Both the position numbers and the translations under genes were made by a program. Shown here piece after piece: positions 50,000-62,212 of a stretch of 64,000 nt of DNA. The stretch comes from Desmodesmus armatus (taxonomy: Eukaryota > Chlorophyta > Chlorophyceae > Sphaeropleales > Scenedesmaceae), in contig VIIQ02000183.1 of NCBI GenBank assembly GCA_007449985.2, positions 62,001 through 126,000 of the forward strand. Direction: 5' to 3'. Position 1 is the stretch's first letter; every line of letters starts with the position of its first letter. The notes under the pieces are model-generated. The model ran no database searches. It saw nothing but the letters and a program-made list of their open reading frames with translations, and was not told the origin of the DNA.

Positions 50000-52039
50000 C
50001 AAGCAGCAGAAGCAACAGGCCTTCCAGCAGCAGGTGGAGTCCACTGGCTTCTACACTGGTGTTGGTGAGCCCCCCGTGCTGCACCGTGGCAAGGCCGCCT
50101 ACCACTACAGGAGACTGGCGGAGGCCATTGCCGACAGCCCCCAGGTGTGTCATCAGCAGCTCAAACCAGCAGTAGCGATGCACTGTACGGGCTATGCAGT
50201 GTGCTTTGGCAAGGACCACTAACTCTGCATTGATGGCGAGCATCAGTGCCCATCGCCTCTGCGATGGTTGAGCATCAGTGCTCATCAACCTGCATTGGGC
50301 AAGCAATAGTGCCCATTCACCCTGCAATCATTGAGCAGACTTTTGTGGTGTTGCCTTGTCTTGCTGGCAGGTAATGGAGGCAGTCACAGCCCTGGGGGCC
50401 AGCGTGAGGATCGAGCTGGCAGGGGTGATTGACAGCAAGCAAGAACTCACCCATCCCCAGTCCATGGCCAAGTTTGCGCGCGAGGGGGTGTACTCGGCCC
50501 TCAGTGTGCCAGGCCACAAGATCAAGTTCCGCCACAAGCGCATCATCATGGTGACGGCGGCACGCGGCCCAGCCGAGGCATCCCTGGACCCCACCAGCAC
50601 CAAGTCCTTACACCTTAGGGCAGCAGTAGCGGGCCATACCGCTTGCGTGGAGGATGCAGTGCGGGTGAGTCCAGGGGCCTGACCTCCAGCAGGAACTGTT
50701 GTTAGGCGTTTTGCGTAGATAATGCTGCAGCGATGACACTGCCAGGGGTCTTGTTCGCATAGCACAGCGGGTGGGCAGTGGGCAGCATGCGCGCCGGCAA
50801 CAATCACCTGCTGTGAGCACAGCTCAACCAGCACCATTGCCCAACTTGGAGCGACCACACCGTCCTCGGCCATTAGCCTGAACCTTCCGTTTTCAAGGCC
50901 ATAGTGACAAGCTTTTACAGGCACAGTTGGTCGACTCCGTCTTGAATGTTGACAGCTTGTGGTGATGTTTGCCCTTGCAGAGGAAGCACCCTGAGCCCCC
51001 ATCTGCCGAGAATGCAGCACCAACGGCACCTGCACCTGCGCGCGAAGGCAGCTCAAGCGCAGCCGGAGCCGGTGCAGCCGCAGCAGCAGCAACTGGCCAG
51101 CCCACAGTACCAGAGGCACCTGCACACATGGGTGGTGCAAGCACAGAGGCAGCAGCAACAGCGACGGCAGCAGCAGCAGCAGCAACGGCGGCACCCCCTG
51201 GCCAGGCCGCAGCAGCAGGACTCCCGACCGCTGCACACATGGGTGATGCAAACGCGGCGGCAGCAGCAGCAGCTTCCCAGCGCCCTGCCTCAGGGGCACC
51301 AGCGACGGCCCATCCACATGCAGGCGGTGCAGGTGTAGCGGCGGCAGCAGCAGCAGCAGTGCAGGCAGCAGCAGTCGCCTTCGCAAGCAGCCAGGCAGAA
51401 GGCCGTGGGAGCGCGCAGAGAGGGCGTGCTCGCACAACCAACACCCGGGGCGGTCGTGGGGGGCGTGGCAGGGGCAGAGGCGGTGGCGTGGGTGCCGTGC
51501 CGCCTGCATTCAACCCCCTCTTGGGCCAGTTCACTGCAGTGATGGGTGCTACAGCGGCAGGGATGGTGGGTTTGGGTGCTGCCAGCGCCATGGGTATGCC
51601 AGCAGCAGCAGGGGTGGGCGGTATGGGCATGCCACCAGCAGCAGGGGTGGCAGGGGTGGGCGCTATGGGCGGTATGGGCATGCCAGCAGCAGCAGGGGTG
51701 GCAGGGGTGGGCGCCACGGGTGTGCCAGCAGCAGCAGGGGTGGCAGGTGGAGGGGTTGCAGCAGCGGGGGGGATGTGGCAGCCTGCAGGGGTGGCGCCCA
51801 CAGCAGCATGGTTGCCAGCTGTGTCGGCACTGATCACCAACATGAACCTAAAGGGCTTCATGCTTGCGGGGGCTGACCAGTTCAACACGCCCCAGGCGCA
51901 GCGCGCGATGGAGGTCGCGAGCAGCAAGTCAGGCGCAGGCGCTGCTCTGGTGTTTTCAAACGGGGCCTGTTGCGTTGCCGCTGCGCCTGTTTGTGACGTG
52001 CACGGCACGTTCATCGACGCAGTCTGGGAGCTGGTGTGA
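50000..52039 (+). pseudogene. 5'-truncated gene B (copy B2) fused to gene A fragment
   Basis: The 3' part of exon 2 (50000-50144), then exon 3 (50371-50664) and exon 4 (50981-52039, with stop) equal those of B3, with a constant offset of 12589 and only about one visible base change in 1.4 kb. The first exon and the Cys cluster are missing. Exon 4 here shows the full C-terminus: Ala-rich repeats, RGGRGGRGRGRGGG, MGMPAAAGV-type repeats, then MWQPAGV, AAWLPAVSALIT and CCVAAAPVCDVHG. Because B3 runs off the window, this copy is the best view of the KDZ-2-type end. It cannot be translated from its own start as placed. Confidence 0.8.
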
Positions 52040-53300
52040 GGTTTGCAGTCTGTATGATGCCGCGGTATGGCATTGCATCATTCCGATGTGTCAGCTACAT
52101 TGTAGCCACGTGCTGTGGATGACCAATCCAGTTGTGTTGGTATGACCAGGTGTTGTGATACTGAGTTTGATATGCTGCACATTGGCGCTGGTCACGATGG
52201 CAGTAGCTACAGTATTGCTATCCATGTTCCAGGTGCAGCCGGAATGAGGGGTTGAGTCGCTTGAACTGTGGGATTGTTATGTTCACATCAAGATTGAGTT
52301 GCCCTGGGGCGTTTAGGAGTGGTGGGTTGGTGGTGTGCTGTGGCAGGTGCTGGCATGCGCCATGCGCCAGCCGCATAAAGTCACTCACAGAAAAACAGCC
52401 GGCCATCTCATATGGCAGATCAGAATGTTGGTTGTGTTGGCAATACCAGTTCGGTAGGATGCATTCTTGTCTTGAAATGCCCCACACTTGCAGACACACA
52501 AAATGTCTACTATTGCAGGTACAGATGCACAGGCGGACAGAAAGACAGCCTCATACAGGAAAACAGACATACACAGCAGTTTGGCGGCATAAGGCTCCGC
52601 AGCTCACACGGTTCACATCAAGAAATCATGATACTGTGGAACACTTCGTGAAGCTGCACACATGATGCCTTCCTATACCAGTACTGCTACTACTACATTG
52701 GGTCAGGGCCTGGGTAGAGCAAATCAGAGGCCTCCAGCGCGACTACCTGTTGTTGCGCTGGCAGACCACCGCCTCATGTTCAAATTAGACAGGGGTTGTT
52801 GGATCATGGTCTGGCAGCTGCTGGGCCCCTGGGCGCCAGCTGCTCTGTCATGTCATCCCCAGCGAATCAAAGCAAACCAAAGTTACACCTGTAGCATTGA
52901 AGCTCAAGAGCAGCCGGTGCGCTAGGAGGCTGCAGCTGTTGCTGCTCAATCAGCAGCTGCACATCACGCATCTGGTCTGCTCTCGGCCCTGCTGGTGCAA
53001 TTGCTGCTGCCGCTGCTCTGGCGGCTGCTGTGCACCCCGTTGCGGCTGCATTTGCTCATGTGGTCTGGGCCGCAGCTGCTGGCCCTGCTGTTGCTCCAGC
53101 TGCTGTTGCTACTGCTGGCCCTGCTCAGCAGGCTGCTACAGCTGCTGCTGGTGCTGAGGTCACCACCACAAGTTGTATAGATCTGGTGACAATTGGTTGG
53201 CAGCGCTCTGGCAGCAAAAGCCTCAAAACATGTTGCAAGAAGTGTGTGGTGTTGCGTTGATGCTGTGAATGTGACCCGCACACTGAAAGCACGTGAACAG
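52040..53300. other. Region with low-complexity coding remnant
   Basis: No complete gene. Minus-strand 53160-52920 is CAG/GCA-rich and reads in part as RADQMRDVQLLIEQQQLQPP, with stops in the Ala-rich part before it. It is probably the remains of an element gene. The rest shows nothing recognisable. Confidence 0.4.
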
Positions 53301-53302
53301 AA

Positions 53303-55590
53303 CCGGCCAAGGTCACCTTGTACTGCCGCCTAGCTGCGTCAGCCCATCTGTCCTGGCAGGGCTGCTAGGCTGGTGTTGTGGGTGCCAGATGCCAAGTTTC
53401 AACCGAAACCCAGCTAGTCACCCCAGCACCCCTGATTTGCTTGCTGCACAAGCTCTCGGGTGGGGTTGAGGGGCCTGAAACATGGTAAATGGTGTCCGGT
53501 GGCCGTTGAGAGCAGAAGCTGAAATCAAGCTGCTCTTGTGGTGTTGGTTGGGGGAAAGCACTGCTTGATGCAGAAGCTGTTTGTTTGTACTTCCTTTGCA
53601 CATACATTGCACTGCAAGTGATTCAGTGGTCTCACTCTTCATCCTGCCAGATACCGTATCAGAGCTTGCATCATCATCGTTTGCCATTTCCATCCCATAA
53701 CCCACACGCGCAACACACTTCTTATGCACGCATGGTGCAGCAGTCGATCTCACACCAATACCCAACAAGATGGCCACCACTCCCCCCGCTGTTTGACCCC
53801 AGCCACAGGTCTGCACCCCATCTGGCTCCACAGGGGCACTCCTTGAGTCATTACCAACAACTTTCATTCCCTGAATGATGCCCAGATTCTCCACCAACTG
53901 GCCAGCGCAACAGATGCAAGCCGTTCCAGTGCGCGGCCGTGGCATTGTGCCTTGATTGGGGGTGAGGGGAGGCATAGTGTGGGGGGGGGGGGGTGAGGTC
54001 AACACAGTTTGTTACAGCCTTCCTGCAGCATGGCATCCACAAGCAGTGTCATATGTGTGGGAGAGAGCCTTGTTGCAGGTGGGGCGCTGTGCTGCGCCTG
54101 TGCCGGTGGTCGTTTGGGGGGATTGGGGGGGCCAAATCAAGCAAATCGGGTCCGACGGCCGATCTGGGCTGAAGCTGATTCTGAGTTACCACAGTGATCT
54201 GGAGTGATGTTGCAGCATCAGATGAGGCAGATGCTGGTTGGTAGTGTACATTCCAGCCCATAACCCACACGCGCAACACACTTCTTATGCACGCATGGTG
54301 CAGCAGTCGATCTCACACCAATACCCAACAAGGTGGCCACCACTCCCCCCGCTGTTTGACCCCAGCCACAGGTCTGCACCCCATCTGGCTCCACAGGGGC
54401 ACTCCTTGAGTCATTACCAACAACTTTCATTCCCTGAATGATGCCCAGATTCTCCACCAACTGGCCAGCGCAACAGATGCAAGCCGTTCCAGTGCGCGGC
54501 CGTGGCATTGTGCCTTGATTGGGGGTGAGGGGAGGCATAGTGTGGGGGGGGGGGGGGTGAGGTCAACACAGTTTGTTACAGCCTTCCTGCAGCATGGCAT
54601 CCACAAGCAGTGTCATATGTGTGGGAGAGAGCCTTGTTGCAGGTGGGGCGCTGTGCTGCGCCTGTGCCGGTGGTCGTTTGGGGGGATTGGGGGGCCAAAT
54701 CAAGCAAATCGGGTCCGACGGCCGATCTGGGCTGAAGCTGATTTTGAGTTACCACAGTGGTCTGGAGTGATGTTGCAGCATTAGATGAGGCAGATGCTGG
54801 TTGGTAGTGTACATTCCATCCCATAACCCACACGCGCAACACACTTCTTATGCACGCATGGTGCAGCAGTCGATCTCACACCAATACCCAACAAGGTGGG
54901 CCTTTTGCCTCCTTGTGTCGCAGGGTAGATGATACTGGATACATGTGTCAAAGTAATGGCTTGAGGGCTAGTATGCTGCTGTTGGTATTGAGTGCTGGTC
55001 ACCCTGAAGCCCATCATCATGACCGTCATGCAAGCCGGGCTTGCAAGCAGGTTGCTTGCGGCACGGGCTTGGGGCGGGAAGTCAGGGCAACCTGCATGGC
55101 CGGTTTGGCGGCTAGATGTGGGGCGTTAATGACAACTGACTAGCAGTGTGTTTGTGCATCGTCTCACCACTCCCCCCACCTGCACACCATGTGTCCCACC
55201 GCAGGCACTATCAGTCACGGTGTGTGGGCAGGGCAGGTAAAGCCAAGCGACATGCTGCGGGCGGTGTCTGTTGTTCAATTGAGCTAAGGAGTGTACTGCA
55301 AGTGCGCAACGCAAGAGAAGGTGACCGGCCAAGGTCACCTTGTACTGCCGCCTAGCTGCGTCAGCCCATCTGTCCTGGCAGGGCTGCTAGGCTGGTGTTG
55401 TGGGTGCCAGATGCCAAGTTTCAACCGAAACCCAGCTAGTCACCCCAGCACCCCTGATTTGCTTGCTGCACAAGCTCTCGGGGTGGGGTTGAGGGGCCTG
55501 AAACATGGTAAATGGTGTCCGGTGGCCGTTGAGAGCAGAAGCTGAAATCAAGCTGCTCTTGTGGTGTTGGTTGGGGGACAGCACTGCCTG
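53303..55590 (+). repeat. 265-bp direct repeats enclosing a 563-bp tandem repeat
   Basis: The outer repeats are 53303-53570 and 55325-55590, nearly identical, starting CCGGCCAAGGTCACCTTGTA. Inside them a 563-bp unit starts at 53694, 54257 and (partial) 54820 at CCCATAACCCACACGCGC, so two full units and about 77 bp of a third are present. Minus-strand frames in the unit (for example VENLGIIQGMKVVGNDSRSA, then GIGVRSTAAPCVHKKCVA) recur in each copy. They could be a fragment of an unrecognised protein. Confidence 0.9.
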
Positions 55591-56046
55591 ATGCAGAACC
55601 TGCACACAATGTCTGTGTATTTTCCATTTTCAAACCCAGACTGTACAGCATCCAGCGTGGCTGCGCATTTGATGCTACAAGTCTGTATCTGCACGTTGAC
55701 AGCCTGCCAACCACGCATGTGCAAACCCCACTTCTACAGAGTCCCCCTAGCTGGCCAATGCAATTGGCTACTCATAGGTGCGTGGTACCTTCTGGTTACA
55801 ACAACAAGCATGGCCCTGCATGTTTCTAAGAGACACACCTAGCTCGTCATGACAATCAATCGATGTTACACCTGTTTATGACAAACATCACGTACCCCAT
55901 GTATGCATGTGATGCTGTGACAGTCAGCTCGTGGCGCGCGACCATCATCAGACAGCAGACAACTGTTGCATGCGAACGGGGAAGGCACACGTAACAGCAC
56001 ACCAAACACCTGCTCATTGGCGCAGCAGCAGCACTCTACAACTCAC

Positions 56047-59000
56047 TCAACCATCACCCCCACCATCTGCGCCTGCAGGCGGTGGGACATCACCATCCTC
56101 ACTGTCTGCATCCTCGCTGGACACACCGTGCAGCTGCTCGACATCTACACCAGCAGAGCGCAAGCACTTGGCAGCATCAGCCAGGCGCTGGCGCACCTCG
56201 GTGAGTGCCATACCCACAAACACCATGGCCCCACTGCGCAAGCCAGCACTGGACTGCACACTCAGCGCGCTGGGCTGGTAGCGGCCCGCCCCAATCAAAG
56301 GGGTGTAGCCGGCAGCCTCCAACTGCTCAGCTGTGCTGTCACCTGCCAGTGCAAGCTGCAGCTGCTGCAACCGCTGTAGGAGGCCTCTGTGGTAGCTGAC
56401 GTATGCCTGCATCTCTTGCGGCAGCAAGGCAAGCTCCTCCTTGATGCGTGCCACCTCATTGTCAGCCTCGCACAGCTCCATGGCACGCGCAACGCCATAG
56501 GTGCGCAATGCACTGCCTTGTTCCACTGCACAAAACAAGGTACAACCATGTGCAAAGGGAGTGCATGTGGGCGTCATCCTGGGCAGATGGTGGTGGAACG
56601 TTGCTCAGCATGATCTGGACCAACATGACAGTGCCACCCGTAGTGAACTGTTCAAGTGTTGAAGGGAAGGTTCATAGCAGGTATCTGCAACGAAGTGCTA
56701 GGAAACCACCCCAGCCACCCAAAGCTGCCAGCACGCAGACGTACGTGAGTACTCATCCACCCAGCAAAACTGCTGGCTGCGCACAGCCTCTGGGGTGGTG
56801 GTGGAGCGGAGGCGCACACCGCTGGAGGCAGGGCCTGGCTGGGCACCATTGTTGTACTCCTGCACCAAGGTGTTGTACTGCAGCACACGCTGCGCAATGG
56901 TGACGACCAGCTCTCTGCACTTCTTGCTGTAGCGTTGGCGCTCCTTGGGTTGCACTGCGCATGCATACAGCCACCATGACGTGGCACAGAAGGTGTCAGA
57001 CACTAACAACTGGCGACAAAGCATGATGTTGCATGCCGCAATGTGATTGCATGCATGCTCCACATGTACTAAACAAGGTCAATGAGCGCAAAAACAGTCG
57101 TAAGCCACATGCAGACAATAACCTAGCATTCTTGTCTCATAACGATGTCAACTCTGAGGCGGGGAGGAACCCAACCAGTTGCAAAGTGTTAGCAAGGCCC
57201 CACCTGCGTATGCGTCTCGCTTGCCCTCCTGCTTCTTCAGATCATGGCAAAGCCCCTCGATCAGGTTCTGCAGGTGTACAATGCTGGCATCAAGCGCAGG
57301 CTCAAACTGGTTTCTGATGATGTCGCCAGCAGCCTCAGCTGCGTCACTGCAAGACAAAGAACACACCTGTCTTTCAGCGAGATTGGCGATGGGATTGTTG
57401 ACACCTCACTGCAAATGGCTGCGGCATTATGAATGCTCAATGCAGCATGAGGACATGGGGTCCGACTGGCACACTACGAGACAAAGACATGAGGTCAGAC
57501 TGGCTCATAGACTGGCACGCCCGCAGTACTGCCAACTGCATCTCACAACCGCCACAGCCACCCACCTGTCAACAAGTGCCGACTCGCACAGCTTGTTGGT
57601 GATGTCATGCAGTGCCAGCACCCTTGCATCTGACAGGCCAGCCATGATGCGCACAGCTGCAAGGCGCTGCGTCTCCAAGCCCAAAGCTGCCATGGAGGCA
57701 GAGACAGCAGCGCGCAAGCTGTGCGCTTCCCGCACCGTCACAGCTGCACCGAACTGCTCCAGAAGTTTCTTGTTGGCATCACGGGAGGTGCTGAGTTCAC
57801 CTGTGGGCAACCGGTTGACAGCATACATGTCAATGCACATCTTGTTGTTCTGTACTTGGTGCCAAGTGTGGCGAACAGCAAAACCACGCGTGTGTAACTG
57901 GAACCATGCCATGCCTGGCGTTCTGCGTCAGTCACCACATCTGCTGCAGCAGTGCACAATGTGTGTTGCCGCAGCACACGACCCACTTCCCATTATTCCT
58001 GGTGCACGGGTGAGAATCTCACTTGTGGCAAAGTCCCGCAGCTCCTGCCGCATCCTTGCCACCAAAGCGGGCCTGGCCTGTGCTGGCGTGCTGGCGAGCA
58101 GTTGCAGCAGAGTGGTCCGCTTGCTTTCCGCCTCTGGCAGCAACTCGACAAACTTGTTGTAGCGCCTGGACAGCTGCTTTGCTTGACCGCGCACTTTGTC
58201 CCACCCAAAGTGAACGGCAGCCTGAGTCAGCTGGTCAACAGAACCTGCATGGCCATGATATCAGACAGACGAGCAACAGGGGTAGACCCAAACTTGGCTC
58301 TGATTCTTTTCAAACAACCTCGCAATCAACTGCAAACTGCCGGCATCATGCACAAGCCGTCACTGCATGGTTGGTGAAAATGCGCCTCACTGGTTTAGGG
58401 CCCTTGCTTTGCTGGTTGTCTCACCTGCATGGCTCTGGCAGCGAGTGGTGCACGCAAACTTGGCCCAGTAGGCAAAGAACTGCTCGGCCTCTTCACCCAG
58501 GGTTTTTGCGCACTGCTCCGTCCAGCCCGGCTGCCAGAGAATCTGCAACAACAGCGCAGTATGAGGACCGCGCATCAACTGGCATACGCACATACGAGTG
58601 CGGGCACATGCTCATATGCATGTAGTCACACCTGGACGTGCAGGTGCATCAGTGCTGCACTGTTGTATTAGTCACCAGCCCACTTGTGCAGCAAGCTGAG
58701 CCAGAGCAGCACAGACATCGCCAGCAAAGTCAGCCTACCTGGCAGTTCAGCGCATGCAGGCTGCCATGCGCATGCGACAGCACCTTGCGCAGGGTATCAT
58801 AGTTGTCTGCGCCTGCTGCGAGCTGTCGGAGCTCAACAATGCGTGCTGCAACCTCTGGAGGGGCATCAGCTGGTGGCGGTTCAGACAGGCTCTCCAGGGT
58901 CCTGCGCAGCCAAGGGCCCCACTTGCACATGATGTCGATGTGCAGCTGCTTGCAGTCCTTGAGGTAGTAGGCCAGCAGGTGCAGAGCGTAGGCATACCGC

Positions 59001-61653
59001 TCGCCGCTGCGCACAAGGTTGACACCCTTCCGAGGCATCCCATGGCGGGCATCCACAGCTAAGAAAGGCAAAGCACACGCAAGAGCAGCAGAACATGACA
59101 ATGTTGATGAGGACTGCACCACCTGCAGGAGAAACACTGGCTGGAATCGAGCACAACGCAGTATGTGCATGCTATCAATGCTGGCATGACTCATGCTGTG
59201 CGCCCACAAAAATAACCTGCTCACCTACGACACGCCCAGTCACTGATTGCTTGCTCTGGCGCCGCTGCTGTCCGTCGCCTGCTGCCGCCCACACACCGTT
59301 GCAACTCCTGTTCTCACGCTCTGAGGGGTTCACGGATCCTTGTCGACCCTCTCCCTGTAATGCAAGCAAAGATGTGACACACAAACATGAATCACCAGGT
59401 AGCGATCTCGGGAATGTTGTATCTCTTTTCTGGACACAAAGCACAGCGCGGCACACAGTTGCAGGAGGCAGATGCTTTCACACAGCCTCCCATGACATGC
59501 AACCCAGCATGCTCACCCGGGCCCAATCCACAGCTTGAATCGTTGACTGCACGTCCTCGTCAGCAGCAAAGAACAGCTGGGAGTGCGGTTGCCGCCATAT
59601 TTCCCGTTGCCGGTCCCAGATGAACAACTTCATGTTGCCGTCCACGTGATAGGCACACTCGCCACCACTGCATGCAGGGCACGTCAGGTCATCAAGCAGC
59701 TGCACGCCCTGCCGCAGGTCCAGCTGGCAGTTGCTGTACTCATCAACAGCTCGGCGGAAGGCGTTGGTGTTGATAGCACGCAGCGGCTGCAACACCGAAC
59801 AAGCACAGCACGGCAGAACTCCAGGCAAAGATGACACAGTGTCACTTGTTGGAGGAACCCAATGCATCCTTGGCCTGCTGCAAACATGTTGTCATTTGTG
59901 GGAATGCTGCAGGCCAAAAGATGTACCAGCTGACCTGCAAAACTGCACAGCTGCAGAATCAACAACTGTCAGGCCGCAGCTTGCCCGTGGTGAGCACCCA
60001 AGCCAATGGTATACACCCAAGCCAACATCCCACCTGCTGCATGCTGCCGCGCCATGCTGCCTCTGATACTGCCTTGCAGAATGCAGTCAAGGACAGCCCA
60101 GGGCTACACAGCTTCAAAGAGGTGTACAGTTCCATGACATCCTTTGCCACGATGGTCCTGCGACACCACAATACAACGTTCAGCACAGTACAGCAGGTGC
60201 ACCGCCGGCATGAACAGCACTGGACATGTAAGACATCTGCTGTTACCTGCAGTGGTCCTCGTCCAACGATGATGGCCAAGCCCCCATGGCGATGAAGTCC
60301 TGAGGCCGCTGCCAGACATGTTTCCCACATGCTGGGTTGAGGCACTTGAATGCTGCCCGCTTGGCCCGCACAACTCCATCTGCAGGCAGGAGGCAGGAGG
60401 CAGCCTGCCTGAGACGCGCCGATGCCTGGTGTGCGCTTTGGGGCGGCCAGTCCAACACGCTTCAACTACTTGCAGCAGTCAGGCAGTCTAGCACGTCAAG
60501 CAGCTGTCAAGCAGGCGAAGCAGCCAAGCAAGCTTGTTGTAAGTTGCGCACCCCTGGTGATGTAGTCCATGGCCTGGGTCTTCACCACCGCGCCAATGTC
60601 CGTGCTGTGGCAGTCCTGACACTCCCGGGGCTTGACGGTGAAGTAGCCTGCAACATCAACAGGTCAATGATTGACATAAAGTTGCAGGGCAGCAGTGTGT
60701 ACGTCCAAAGAGGGTTGTCAACACCCACCGTCCTCAGGGTCGGCCCTTGGCATCTCCTTCCAGCAGCTGCCCACGTACTGCTGCCGTTTGTGCTGGTGCA
60801 GGTGCTGATGCATCTGCTTGTCGCAGGCATCGCACAGCAGTGCACACCCAGAAGATGGTAAGCAAGACCAACACCTGCAGACACGCAAACCTGACATTGG
60901 TGAGGCTGCCTCAAGCGTACATGCCAGGCGATGTGAACACCCTGCACTGGACAACACAGCTGGTTGCGCAAGGCTACTGACGTTGAAAGAAGCTATGCAA
61001 GCACTGATGGTGTACACATACCGCACTGTGCAGCCCTGCTCCTGGCAGCAGCTGCAGCGCTGCTGGAGGTCAGGCGCAGCTGCCGCCTGCAGCACTGCTG
61101 CACCCAGGAATGGTGCTTGCTGACGCCATGCTGCTTCAGCCCGCTCGCTGCGCTGGCTCCAAGCTGAAGGCTCTCTATCATCTGATTCTGAATCTGCATC
61201 GTTGTCTGCTGCTGCCTCTGCCTCTGCAGCTAGTCGTGCGAAGAATGCCTCATACTCAGGATCAGATGCTGGCCCCTCATCTCCTACTGCAGCATCCTCA
61301 TACCCATCATCAGCAGCAGCATCCTCATACCCATCATCAGCAGCTGCATCCTCCCAAAAGCTGTCAGTGCCTGCTGCACCTACTGGGTTCATGGTACGCC
61401 GCCTGCGCTGCCTCCGCTGCCTGAATTGGGGCTGATCTGATGCACCAGCAGCACGGCGCACACCTATGCCTGGGTCCCTGGCTGCTGCTGTAGCTGCAGA
61501 GCGCCTGGGCCTGGACACACGCCGCGTCTGGCGCTGCTGCTGCTGCTGCTCACAGTCTGCTCTCATGCGTGCCAGCCTGCTCTGGACCTCCTGCGTCACC
61601 TCTGGATCATCCTCTATATCACCCCAGAACCGCTCATCATCATCTTCTTCCAT
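56047..61653 (-). CDS. KDZ-family transposase, KDZ-2 (complete, gene A)
   Basis: Fourteen minus-strand exons with GT-AG borders: 61653-61022, 60874-60729, 60647-60552, 60379-60247, 60157-60034, 59786-59517, 59354-59225, 59058-58739, 58542-58425, 58244-58023, 57800-57566, 57346-57204, 56954-56745, 56525-56047. Their sum is a multiple of three and gives about 1085 aa with no stop. N-terminus: acidic, Arg-rich. A CxC zinc cluster (CSCC, CTVRC, CWSC, LLCDACD, HLHQHK) is at about 200-245, and further Cys pairs follow (CQDC, CLNPACGKHVW). Catalytic candidates are the Asp in HVDGNMKLF (about 426), in IDIMCKW (about 551) and the Glu in GEEAEQFF (about 635). The C-terminus is coiled-coil-like and acidic. 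The KDZ order CPAC-DGN, DI-C, GE--E supports the call. The first ATG after the upstream stop is used; the frame stays open further 5' without an ATG. It is divergent from gene B3 at 62213. Confidence 0.88.
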
Positions 61654-62212
61654 GCCAGCAGTACGCTGCACGTCTAGCTCAGCTGCTTCCTGGCGCCAAA
61701 CAGTGGCTGCTGTGGTGCTTAAGTATCCTTGACTACTGTTGACTGTCCTTAAAGAGGAGCTGTGGAGATGCCCTGCTGCTGCTGCTGCTGCTGTTGTTGT
61801 GGTTGATCTGGTTGCTGATGTTTGCTGATGACCTGTAATTTCGACTTGCACCCGATAGACTGATTCGGGGTTTCGACGATTTACCGTATTTGGCTCCGTT
61901 GTCTTTTTCGGTAATATATCCCCAGTTCAGCCTGGCCTATATGTAATTTAGGGAAGATGTCGAAAGAGGGACAAGGTGCATATACGGGTGTTGTTCGAAA
62001 GACAGATTCTGATACAGGGGCAAAGGTCGATATACCGCAGACCCAGCAAACTCAACAACCACGTTCAAACAACAGAAGGTCAGCAACAGCAGCAGCACGA
62101 AAGCTTTAAGACTATCGATTACTGTGCTTGTGATCCTCATCAGTGGATATTTAGACGGCGACTATCAAGCAGCGATCAGCCTTGGTTGCTTTTGCTTGTT
62201 CTGATCACTCTG
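61654..62212. promoter_or_regulatory. Divergent promoter spacer of KDZ-2 (genes A and B)
   Basis: The 0.56-kb spacer lies between the two start codons. The two leaders resemble each other in inverted orientation: on the A side GTCGAAATTACAGGTCATCAG then AGCAACCAGATCAAC, on the B side GTCGATATACCGCAGACCCAG then AACTCAACAACC. The KDZ-1 leader (37397-37450) has the same block. These may be binding sites for the transposase or shared core promoters. Confidence 0.55.

Noticed and set aside
50328..51509. 393-codon minus-strand open frame over gene B2 (same again at 62917-63975)
   Set aside because: It spans introns and exons of gene B on the opposite strand without respecting splice sites; Leu-rich composition comes from antisense CAG/GCA repeats.
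61654..61851. N-terminal extension of KDZ-2 gene A from a GTG at 61851
   Set aside because: The frame is open but has no ATG. The first ATG at 61653 starts an acidic sequence comparable to the KDZ-1 N-terminus.
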